This document shows positions 30,031-38,790 of a stretch of DNA of 64,000 nucleotides, in pieces. The position numbers were made by a program, and so were the translations under genes. Origin of the DNA: Saitoella complicata NRRL Y-17804 (taxonomy: Eukaryota > Ascomycota > Saitoellomycetes > Saitoellales > Saitoellaceae); contig NW_017566995.1 of assembly GCF_001661265.1 (NCBI RefSeq), forward strand, positions 372,001 through 436,000, written 5' to 3'. The notes under the pieces are model-generated. The model saw only the letters and a list, made by a program, of their open reading frames with translations, searched no databases and was not told where the DNA came from. Each line of letters opens with the position of its first letter. Positions within the stretch are counted from its first letter, which is position 1.

Positions 30031-31332
30031 CTCAGAACGCGCTTTGTGTATTCGGTCCTGCCGAATAAAGCTGAAGGAAGAACGAGATCAACTGCAATAC
30101 TCGCGATCACAAGTGACAGAGGCTGTTGATAATGAACGGAGTAGCAGCAAGAGCCGAATACATGGAGTGACTGTATCGAAAAGCATGATTTTGGCGCACG
30201 GACCTCCTGGGAACATTTCGTCAACATTCCGATGATTTTGACGCGGCGCGCGGAATTTGGTGTGCTTGGGCGAGCGTTGGCATGCGTCCCGCTAGTGCGA
30301 TCTAAGGTCCGCCTAGACATTGCGTTCCCACGCTGCCCGGTCGTGGTAAATACGATAAGGGGAGATCGGGATGACTACGATGGGTATTTCCCACGATCGA
30401 GTCCATCGATGTTTGCATGATTTGATTGGATAACTCAGGATGCACTCACAGCCTGATTCGCCCTGATTACGATTCATGGCCTTGCTTAAATTTAGCGTGA
30501 TCCTTACGTAATTCTATAGGAGTAATAAAACCTTAACAGATTTCAAGCAGGCCCTATGTCAAAACTGATTTTAGACAAGAAAAGTAAGATTAATCCTTGA
30601 TTTTGTCATGTAAGATTCTTGGGAGATCAGGAAAATTGCTACAAATTGGGGGCAAATGCGCAGCATTATGGGGACAAAAATGCGAGGAAATCAAGCGTAT
30701 CATGAGTAGCCTATCCTAATGGCCATGGTAGCAGTACCATAGGCTCACTAAAAGAGAAGTATCATCTATCATACCTGACTTTGATTTTGTTAATGATGAG
30801 TTAGAAGATCTTCGGAATTTTTCAAGTCTTCCATAATTCATGTCTAATCCTTGTCTAATCCACGATCTTGACATGGATCACACATTTTATTAGGACTGAA
30901 TGGGTTTAATGCTCGACAACTCGCAGCATAGGGAGGATTAGATCATAATCGCAATTATGATTTGTCAAGTTTGACCACACCTACATATGCATGTTCTATC
31001 CCTGACTATTCTTTAGACTTTTCGCTTCTTTGTTACCCAAACCACAGGATCTGCTTATAATGTGACGCATTATTCGTCATACACCCAACTTTGAGGTAAC
31101 AAAAATAATGCATGTTTGGGTCTGATTTATTTAGTGTGGTAACAAGGACAACAAACAACTCTGATTTAAGTCAATTATTTCTCACCAAGTTTTGACTACC
31201 CCTAATAGAAGCCACAATCTTGATACTGTGTAACCCCATGATATGGTTCGATATATATAGTCGATGATGTGCACTTCATCCTCGACATGCAGATCTTTCG
31301 AGCATTATCCCTGTCAACCCTCCGAAGTCAAA

Positions 31333-31566
31333 AACCATGGATCAAGCCCGATTTTTCTTTGGCGCGCGCATAATCCATGTCCGAATCATGGATTACCATC
31401 CGCGCAGAAATCCCAGATCAGATCATGAATTACAATCCATGACGCAACCGTGGATTGAACCCGAAATCCGCACGCGTGTATCATAATCCACAATTTTCAT
31501 GGATTACATCCTCGACAACCGTCATGGATTACCGTCCCCGACGACATCATGGATGGTACTGAATCC
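31333..31566. repeat. Cluster of TCATGGATTAC motif repeats
   Basis: Within about 230 bp, at least eight copies or near copies of (A/T)CATGGATTA or its inverse appear. Two copies stand at a 25-bp step (TCATGGATTACATCC, TCATGGATTACCGTC), followed by a third partial copy. More scattered copies occur to about 34145 and in a few places upstream. This may be a decayed minisatellite or the remains of several related elements. Confidence 0.6.
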
Positions 31567-31907
31567 TCTTCAGGATAACAATTCATGTCCCTGTTTGGGT
31601 TTACATCCGGAATGCCGTCACGTTCCACGTTCCACGATCCCCGATCTCCCGCACCACCATCAAGCCCGGATGAAGCCGGAAGTACAGGCAGAGTATTTTC
31701 GTGGATTGTACCGAGTATCGACATGTATTAAACTGGATTTTGTAATCCGTGAACATCGCGACCGTAGGGCAACGTCCCTACCAACCTGGCGCTCGTGGCT
31801 GTTTGCTCGTGTGAATCACACCCTACGAGTCCCCCGAATTTGACTGTCACGAATACCTGATTCGTGATTGCGCAAATATGGAATAACATATTCCACTTCC
31901 AGGAAAG

Positions 31908-32254
31908 GCACTCGAATAATAATCGTTCCCATAACGGACCCTTAATGGGAGTATGGAATTCATATCCCCCCACCTAAAAAGTATGGAAATTCCATAACGG
32001 GCGACTCCGTAGGGTTGATCCTCGAAGACCCTTAATCATTGATCCTCAATCTCGTTTTTATTGATGTGGGATATCTTATTCTCCTGGAACGAATATCATT
32101 CCAGGTCAAATAAGGTATTCGTGTACCATGAATTGGAATTCCACTCTGCTTGAATACTTTCCCACTTTATTCGCGTTTTTCGTAAAGTCGAATGACTTAT
32201 TTGAGTGCTTTTGCTGAAAGTGGAATATGTTATTCCATATTTGCGCAATCACGA
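31908..32254. repeat. 347-bp sequence, copy 1 (left of gap)
   Basis: From GCACTCGAATAATAATCG to GCGCAATCACGA, read by eye as identical to 32275-32621 and separated from it only by the 20-base N run. Most simply the unmerged overlap of two contig ends. Confidence 0.85.
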
Positions 32255-32274
32255 NNNNNNNNNNNNNNNNNNNN
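32255..32274. other. Assembly gap (20 N)
   Basis: Twenty undetermined bases between two identical 347-bp sequences. The true length is unknown and may be negative, meaning an overlap that was not merged. Confidence 0.98.
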
Positions 32275-32621
32275 GCACTCGAATAATAATCGTTCCCATA
32301 ACGGACCCTTAATGGGAGTATGGAATTCATATCCCCCCACCTAAAAAGTATGGAAATTCCATAACGGGCGACTCCGTAGGGTTGATCCTCGAAGACCCTT
32401 AATCATTGATCCTCAATCTCGTTTTTATTGATGTGGGATATCTTATTCTCCTGGAACGAATATCATTCCAGGTCAAATAAGGTATTCGTGTACCATGAAT
32501 TGGAATTCCACTCTGCTTGAATACTTTCCCACTTTATTCGCGTTTTTCGTAAAGTCGAATGACTTATTTGAGTGCTTTTGCTGAAAGTGGAATATGTTAT
32601 TCCATATTTGCGCAATCACGA
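32275..32621. repeat. 347-bp sequence, copy 2 (right of gap)
   Basis: Second copy of the sequence at 31908-32254. After it the right terminal inverted repeat continues with ATCAGGTATTCGTGACAGT. Confidence 0.85.
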
Positions 32622-34407
32622 ATCAGGTATTCGTGACAGTCGAATTCGGGGGGCCCGTAGGGCCGGCAGGGCTTGCCTTGTCAACTGAATGGCCAACCGA
32701 TAGACGTTGATGACTACATGATCAAGGAGACTGTCGAGGTTGGGGTGACAGAGTGGGTTATCTTCGAAGGGGTCGTGGGGAATACAAAATCCTATCTTGT
32801 ATGAAGCCTGAAGTAAATGCATAGCATTATCGAGCATTTCGCCGAGCTTTGTCGTGGATTATACTGAATCAAAGCATGAGTTTGAGCTCATGGATTCATG
32901 GACCAACGTTAAACCGAGGCCATTGTGCCAGAAATGGGTATGAAATTGCTGGATCGCAGCATGGATTAGGTCCATTGTCGTATCATGGATTACTATCGGC
33001 ACAGATCACTCCTTGATTGTGGATTACGATTCATATGCATTTGCACTGTTCCTACACTTCCTATGACATACTTTGCTTAGAAACTTGCCCTTATGTGTAG
33101 TCATATGCGATACAGATCGAATCATGTGATTACAATAATGTCTATATATGGCAGAAGCCACTGTGGGTTCAATACAACAAGACAGTTGTGTATATCAAGC
33201 CTTCAATATCTCAAGACAAATAGACGTTATTTTGGCAATTTCTCAGGTATTTTGCTGTGACTACTTCTGATCTATGATTTTATCTGGGTTTGTAATCCAT
33301 GACATTCTTAATGGGTTTAATTTTTGATAATGTCAAGGATAGTCGTCCACAATTTCTAGGATTTCTGCCAAGTCCGTAATTCCACAATGAAGTGCGTAAT
33401 CCATGTGTAATTCCCGACTAATCCCCGGTTTGACATGAATTACGTACTCTAGGGCGTACATGTATAGTCGCTACCTGCACATTCCACAAAAACACTGCGG
33501 TCTCAGCTTCCTTGACATCCATCATAGGCCATGTACTTTAGACTTGTCGGCTTGATTCACGCGCGCGGTATGATTTGACATAATCCTCGAAAATATGAGG
33601 TCTTCTCCTTGATGAAATCGGGCTTGATCACATGAAAATCAGGGAACATGCCAGAAATGATTGACAAACGCGCAGTAAAGTTATTAGGCTAGAAGAGTGA
33701 GATTACCAAGTAAAAGAGATAATCGCATTGTGACATAGTGTCCAAATAGCTACAGTAGCAGTCCCTTATGGTCCTGTTATCAAGGATGTTAGCACAAGCT
33801 TAATTGCCAGGAGATCTTATTCACACACGCACGTCATGATTTTAGCATCATTTTTGTTTGCGCTTTGGCACATACCTGTTCTATGACTGTGCAGAAAAGC
33901 GGACGCGTAAGCCACAGGGCACACCGCGTTCAAAATCTTCCCAAATCTTTACATGCATCCATCAAGTATTTTAGGTCAAGGCCAGGTGTGAATGACTTCT
34001 CCTTGCAACTGAGCTTTTGCTAACATCCTGGGCCATGGCACGATATCGATGGCTCATGATCTTTTGGTTGACAAACCGTGGGATTGAGCCCGATCTCATC
34101 ATGGATTATACCAAAGATAGCCATGGATCATGAGGAATTCCGCTGTGGATTATGACAGACTTTCTCAGGCGAATGATGCACGTTGCCATGACAAAATGGG
34201 GTGTAATTGACGACAAAAAATCACGGATAGATGAATCGTTATGGTTCTTTGGGGACGTACGACGTACATACAACTCACTCCTGGCTGGTTGGACAATGGT
34301 CTCTGGGTTGCTCTCGAAGTGCACATTGAAGAATTTGGCGGCATGGGTTGCTGTGCACCTCACCCTAAGAATATCCATACGAGAGCGTTGTACCAAAGCC
34401 CTGCATA

Positions 34408-34436
34408 CTGCTGTGTGCAAAATTCTTGACGCGCAT
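34408..34436 (+). repeat. Left terminal inverted repeat of the transposon
   Basis: 29 bp, CTGCTGTGTG... to ...GACGCGCAT, matching the inverse of 37502-37530 exactly, preceded by TA. Confidence 0.93.
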
Positions 34437-34526
34437 TTTCGTACATGCGCGAGACCCCTGTAACGGTAACATAAAACACCTCCAAACAGCTCGAAAAAGG
34501 GTCTAGGAAACTCAGTAAGGGTCGAA

Positions 34527-35624
34527 ATGCTTGGGAAGATATGTGCCGATGTCGACCGCGACAAGGTAATCAACCAATATGCTTCTGGGAAGGATGTCTA
34601 CGAAATAGCGACCAACATTGAGAGGTCTCCTCGCACAGTTTACCGAATTGTGAAGAGATTTGAGGAGACAGGTCTTACTGAGCGTAAGGGCAACTCAACC
34701 TGCGGGCGCAAATCGGCTGTTGACGAGTTTCTGGGCTCGGTAAGTAGACTATTACTGCTCATGGGTACCACCAAGGGCATGACTAAATGACCGCAGCAAA
34801 TCAAGTACCTGTACGACAAAAACCCTACCCTGTATCAAGACGACTGTGCTGAGTTCCTCAATGATCAATTCGCTACATCTCTATCGCGCTACCATGTCAC
34901 CCGCTACCTGCAAAAGATTGGATATACCCGTAAGGTTTTGACCTTACGGGCAGCCCAGCGCAACCCTATCTTACGCGCAAACCATGCCATTGAAATGGCT
35001 GACTATACTCAAGAGCAGCTGGTATTTCTCGACGAATCAGCCGTGGATGAGCGCACGGGTTCACGGAAATTTGGATACTCACCAATAGGCGCCCGCGCTA
35101 TCCAGGAGAGGGTCTTTGGACATTCGACACGTTGGAGTGTGCTGCCGGCATTGACTATTGAAGGTTTGAAGGCGCTGCGGATCTTTCAGGGGTCCTTCAA
35201 TGCTGACCGATTCGTCGAATTCATCGAAGAGGACCTCCTACCAATCGTTGGGCCATTCCCTGGTCCAAACAGTGTCATTGTGCTTGATAATTGTCGAATT
35301 CATCATGATCCAAGGGTTGCTGAACTCTTAGTGAACCAACATGGCTGCCGCATTGTGTTCTTACCGCCATACTCACCCGACCTCAACCCAATTGAGCTCT
35401 GTTTCAGCATGATGAAGGCCTGGATGAAGCGCAATAACAACGACCCTGACGCCCGTCTCGACCCTGCCTCATTTATTCGCAAAGCGATCGACTATATCAA
35501 TGCAGATCTCGAAAAGATCCGCAATTTGTACACGGGCTGTGGTTATGCGCTGACCGGCATGGATTTGCGCCAATATGTTGATAACAACCGTGAAATGGCC
35601 GCTCGAGCGGCTGAGCGGGTGTAG
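34527..35624 (+). CDS. Tc1/mariner (IS630-type) transposase, DD35E
   Basis: Cut-and-paste transposase of the surrounding element. Two exons (34527-34739, 34797-35624) with a 57-bp intron (GTAAGT...CCGCAG) in phase 0 give 346 residues, the usual length for Tc1 relatives. The N terminus has a helix-turn-helix: VINQYASGKDVYEIATNIER followed by SPRTVYRIVKRFEETG. The DDE_3 domain has Asp150 (LVFLDESAVDERT), Asp235 (VIVLDNCRIHH) and Glu271 in PPYSPDLNPIELCFSMMK; 35 residues separate the last two, hence DD35E. All catalytic residues are present and the frame is intact, so activity is possible. Without splicing, the frame closes inside the intron. Confidence 0.93.
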
Positions 35625-35790
35625 CTATCATTCATTAGTTCTTCTCAGTATTTTCATGAATCAAAGGAACATTTCGTTCATTATTCACGTACTTGCCGTT
35701 CTCACGGGTCCTTTCCCTAACAAAATGGCCGGGAACTGCCCCACCTACGTAGCATGCGAGTGTAGCTCACTAGATTACGCTCCTCTGAGA

Positions 35791-35915
35791 CAAGAATTAG
35801 GCACGCTAAGGCAGGGCATGATGCTTTGTCAAGGATTATGCACGCTCAATACCTGCGTTAGCGTGCACAAACCTTGACAAAACAGCATGCCCTGCCTTAG
35901 CGTGCATAATTCTTG
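35791..35915. repeat. 125-bp palindrome between the two transposon genes
   Basis: Arms 35791-35846 and 35860-35915 (56 nt each) pair with only a handful of mismatches around a 13-nt loop (35847-35859). Each arm contains two copies of a motif close to GTCAAGAATTATGCACGCT, four in all. The motif matches the inner part of the terminal repeat (GTCAAGAATTTTGCACAC) at about 16 of 18 positions. It could be internal transposase-binding sites, a two-way transcription terminator for the converging genes, or a small nested foldback element. Confidence 0.85.
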
Positions 35916-36026
35916 ACAACGTCGTTTCGTGCTCGAGTACAGGTTTGCAAAAGAATCAAGCATTGTGGATTGAAAAGCAGTACAGTACGACAGAGATAAC
36001 TATAAATCAAAGCTTTCGTCAAACTC

Positions 36027-37438
36027 CTAGCTTTCGTAGACCTCGAAGGGTGTCTCCTCGAGGCCTAGGGGACCCCTAGGCTTCGATTGCTGCTCCCGCT
36101 GGATACCTTTCCAAACGGGCCACCATTTGCGCATAATCCTCACCCATCCATGCTTCACAGGCGGTAGGCCATTCGGATCGATGTTCTTGAGATCGTCCAG
36201 CACTACTCCATTGTCGATAATTGCATCTCGAACCGTCTGGCAATCAAAGTCGATGTATTCCGGAACTTTGGTCTTGACATAGGCTAGAAACCCGTCCAAA
36301 TCATCAGCAGCCGGCCCTTGAAGAGGGCTCGAGCCCCTGAGCATTTGCGTGTCAATGGTTGTTGGGGTAGGGGTCGGAGTAGGCTGACTTGAGGGAGTAG
36401 CGGCAGTAGATCGAATCGAGGTGCAGTCACTGGTGTAGGTAGTTGAGGCATACTGGACGAAGAGTGCCTGCTTTCAGGTGTTTCCGACTGATCTGTCGAC
36501 TTGTATGGTTTGAGCAACTCAGCGAAAAGGGGATCATGGATGGGTGGATCCTCAACGGTAACCCCATGTTCTTTCGCGACCAAGTACTTAGACCATAGAT
36601 TGAGGAGATCATTGGATATGTATCGATGATAGCCAGAAAAAGGATGAACATAGCAGTACTGCTGGTGGTGCTTGGCGCATTTGTGCTTAGCCTGTAGGGT
36701 CTGAACAGCAAGGATCCTTTTGTAGCGTTGAGGATCATTCGCAAGTTCATTCGAAATGCCCTGGAGAGCAGTGTTGGTAGCACTGTGCCTAGGTCGAGGG
36801 ATGAGAGGCTTTCGGGCCCTGGACTGAGTCTGAGAGGGGTGCAACGGGGTTTGCTGGTCGAACTCGAATTGAGAAGCAGCCCTTGTAGGGTCGTAGTGTG
36901 TTTCGATTAGGATAAAAGCTGACCATTCGACCTTGGGTGTGTTGCGCTCAGTGTGGACGGCATCAATGAAGCCTTCCCAGTCGTCCTCCGTTCGTAGTCT
37001 GCACCATGGTGCATCCCGGCTCCTTCCACGGCAGACTTTCCAGCTGATATTGGGCTTCAGGGAGTATTTGTTGACGCCTTCGACGACCATATGATCATGA
37101 CGGAGCTCCTCGAGGGCGACATCGATCAAAAGCTGCTCTTGGTCGGCCCAAGACTTGACTGGATTGACCGTCCAGTGTGCTTGAGGATACCTGTGGTTCT
37201 TTTGCCTAGTGACGAGAACGAAGACCTGGAAGTCGTCGAATCTGCTGATAGTATCAACCGGCGCGTCTTCGTCTTCGAGTTCGATGACTGTCTTAGGCCG
37301 TTTTTCCCTCCGGACTGTATTTGTAGGTGGTGGTGAGGCTGCATCTTCGAGGAGACAGGAGGGCGGTTTGGGGGTACGAGACGATGCCCTGCGCTTATAC
37401 GAAGCCTTAGCAGCTCCTTTCAGCTTCCTTGGAGGCAT
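36027..37438 (-). CDS. Accessory protein of the transposon, unknown function
   Basis: Starts MPPRKLKGAAKASYKRR at 37438, 92 bp inside the right end, and ends near 36027; about 450 residues. It has a basic, nuclear-type N terminus; a globular middle (~residues 65-200) containing FQVFVLVTRQKNHRYPQAHW, VCRGRSRDAPWCRLRTEDDW and KVEWSAFILIETHYDP; a region with CAKHHQQYCYVHPFSGYHRY; and a C-terminal helical domain (DDLDGFLAYVKTKVPEYI ... LKNIDPNGLPPVKHGWVRIM) resembling a SAM-like fold. The two halves lie in different frames that overlap in a proline/threonine-rich linker at about 36340-36450. A 61-71 bp intron with weak donor sites would join them; a one-base shift is the alternative. I do not recognise the family. 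Confidence 0.6.
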
Positions 37439-37501
37439 TTTCAAGGTTTGGCGGCGTGTTTGGTGGATTGGTCGTGTCCTGCACGAATATGCGGTAAAAT
37501 G

Positions 37502-37530
37502 ATGCGCGTCAAGAATTTTGCACACAGCAG
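37502..37530 (-). repeat. Right terminal inverted repeat of the transposon
   Basis: 29 bp, the exact inverse of 34408-34436, followed by TA. Confidence 0.93.
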
Positions 37531-37532
37531 TA

Positions 37533-38016
37533 GCACAAGACCATCTTAGTACAGCTTAGACAAGTGCAGTCACCGACTAACCCCTTTACGTATACGACGA
37601 GAGCAAGGTTCACGGCGCGAGCAGAAAAGAGAAGGCCTGGGATCATGGTGAGAAGAGAGCGGTGGAGGATCAGGGCGACCCCGGCAGTAGAGCAGAGATA
37701 ATCGGGACGAGAGCTACTGTTACGGCAATGCACAGCAGAGAAACGGTAACGGTAACTGTGCGTGAAGAGTTAAGTAGAAATCTGTATCCAAATATCTTAC
37801 GCTGTCCCTATGCTCCTCCCCCCTCCTCCTTCTCTGGTGGGCGCGATGCACGCAGTTGCAAACCCAGATTTAAGAGGTTAGATATTCGCCTTGTGCTACA
37901 GTGAGTATTGTGCTGCAGAATAAAAGGTCATACACGCCATCGCGCTGCGGCGCATTGTTTAACGCCTCACAGCGGTCGATACGATAGGTAAGATCGCTTC
38001 GCCCACGCTCAAATAA
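37533..38016. other. Intergenic right of the transposon
   Basis: Unique-looking sequence between the transposon end and the 3' end of the C2orf76-like gene. Contains GGTAACGGTAAC near 37746 and pyrimidine tracts near 37815. No gene is seen. Confidence 0.5.
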
Positions 38017-38597
38017 CTAGAGCCACTTTTCCTCTGGATTGGCCTTGAACTCCTCATATCCAACACGGTTGAAGAACGACACTTCGGTCTCGTTTGCTAA
38101 AGCATCAGGAATCAGCTTTATCCCTAAGTGCTGGATGCTCAAACACTCACCAAAGCCATATTCAACGAGTTTTTTAGATTCGTCATCCAACATCCAATGC
38201 TCGTTATCCATGTTGATAATGAGATTCATAGTTTTTGTTGCGTGAGGCTGAGTGTAGATTTTTAGGGTATCCAGTTCTGCGACACAAGAACGGTACGGTT
38301 TCCAACCTCCCTGTTTTTGCACCTCTAAACAATACATTAGTCGAGCTGTTCCGATGTTCCCCAAAACAGAACAGTTACCAGACCGAACAATCTCCTTCAA
38401 GTCGCCTACGGTCATTGCCGTAAGATCGACATGAGGAAGAATCATGTTCTTCACAGTACGGTGAGGAAACGACTTGATAACGCGGACCGTGACCACGGCA
38501 TCGGTGACTATGCACAGGGTGTGTAAGGTACAGTAGATACACTCTGGACAGAGAGCTCACCTGGTCTTGTTGTAGATGTCAGGGGGTCAGAACTCAT
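38017..38597 (-). CDS. UPF0538 / C2orf76 family protein
   Basis: Small conserved eukaryotic protein of unknown function. Four exons (38561-38597, 38379-38507, 38151-38324, 38017-38096) with introns of 53, 54 and 54 bp encode 139 residues; the human relative has 126. The match runs the whole length: VVTVRVIKSFPHRTVKNMIL, a short helix, DTLKIYTQPHATKTMNLIIN, and after the last junction GFANETEVSFFNRVGYEEF with the end KANPEEKWL. Both internal 54-bp introns are open in frame, so an unspliced reading gives a longer uninterrupted protein with two 18-residue insertions that have no counterpart in the family. Divergent from the PPR gene, 193 bp apart. Confidence 0.87.
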
Positions 38598-38790
38598 GAT
38601 GATGGAAACGTCTGTCTGTTCGAGGTCGGAGATGGAGCCGCTTGTAACGTAGACTCGAATTCGCGCGAAACGGTGGTCACGTGCGCCAGGCACTGCTGAG
38701 ACCCAATTTCGATTCGGAGTACGGGGAACACAAAAAAGTGTAGGAAATCTCAATTACCTTCGAGTCGGGGCTGATCAAGCACAATCCGCC

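Larger units (their letters stand above)
31821..32665. mobile_element. Non-autonomous TIR element (MITE-like), interrupted by an assembly gap
   Basis: The left end (31821-31920) and the inverted right end (to ~32665) are near-identical over about 100 bp, starting CCCTACG and passing through CGAATT, ACTGTCACGAATACCTGATT and CGCAAATATGGAATAAC, with about eight differences. No open frame is inside. CGAATTTG and CGAATTCG just outside ACTGTCACG could be an 8-bp target duplication, which would point to the hAT superfamily, but CGAATT is itself palindromic so this is ambiguous. As assembled it is 845 bp; if the duplicated stretch around the gap is collapsed it is about 480 bp. Confidence 0.68.
30421..34405. 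repeat. Gene-free AT-rich repeat island
   Basis: Four kilobases without any supportable gene, clearly AT-richer than the flanks, with low coding potential in all frames. The motif ATGGATTA or its close variants recurs many times on both strands, together with variants of GATCAAGCCCGAT (near 31342, 33611 inverted, 34085). A short inverted-repeat segment lies at about 31028-31147, with TTGTTACC-type ends. A terminal-inverted-repeat element occupies ~31821-32665 and includes an N gap. Two TATATATA-like stretches (31252, 33143) and weakly similar blocks near 30640-30760 and 33640-33770 suggest decayed dispersed repeats, but I could not define LTRs or any element family. Confidence 0.7.
34408..37530 (+). 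mobile_element. Two-gene Tc1/mariner-type DNA transposon, apparently complete
   Basis: The element is 3,123 bp. It begins CTGCTGTGTGCAAAATTC and ends with the inverse; the perfect terminal inverted repeat is 29 bp (34408-34436 and 37502-37530). A TA dinucleotide stands immediately outside each end (34406-34407 and 37531-37532), the target duplication expected of Tc1/mariner insertion. Inside are a transposase gene on the plus strand (34527-35624), a second gene on the minus strand (36027-37438) converging on it, and a 125-bp palindrome between their 3' ends. Perfect ends and an open transposase suggest a recent insertion. It sits at the right edge of the AT-rich island. The second gene and palindrome are not standard for this superfamily. 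Confidence 0.92.

Noticed and set aside
32106-32330. Open frame running through the N gap
   Set aside because: Depends on undetermined bases and lies in a non-coding TIR element.
30421-34405. Degraded LTR retrotransposon
   Set aside because: Two TATA-like stretches and weakly similar blocks suggested it, but no paired LTRs or gag/pol homology could be shown.
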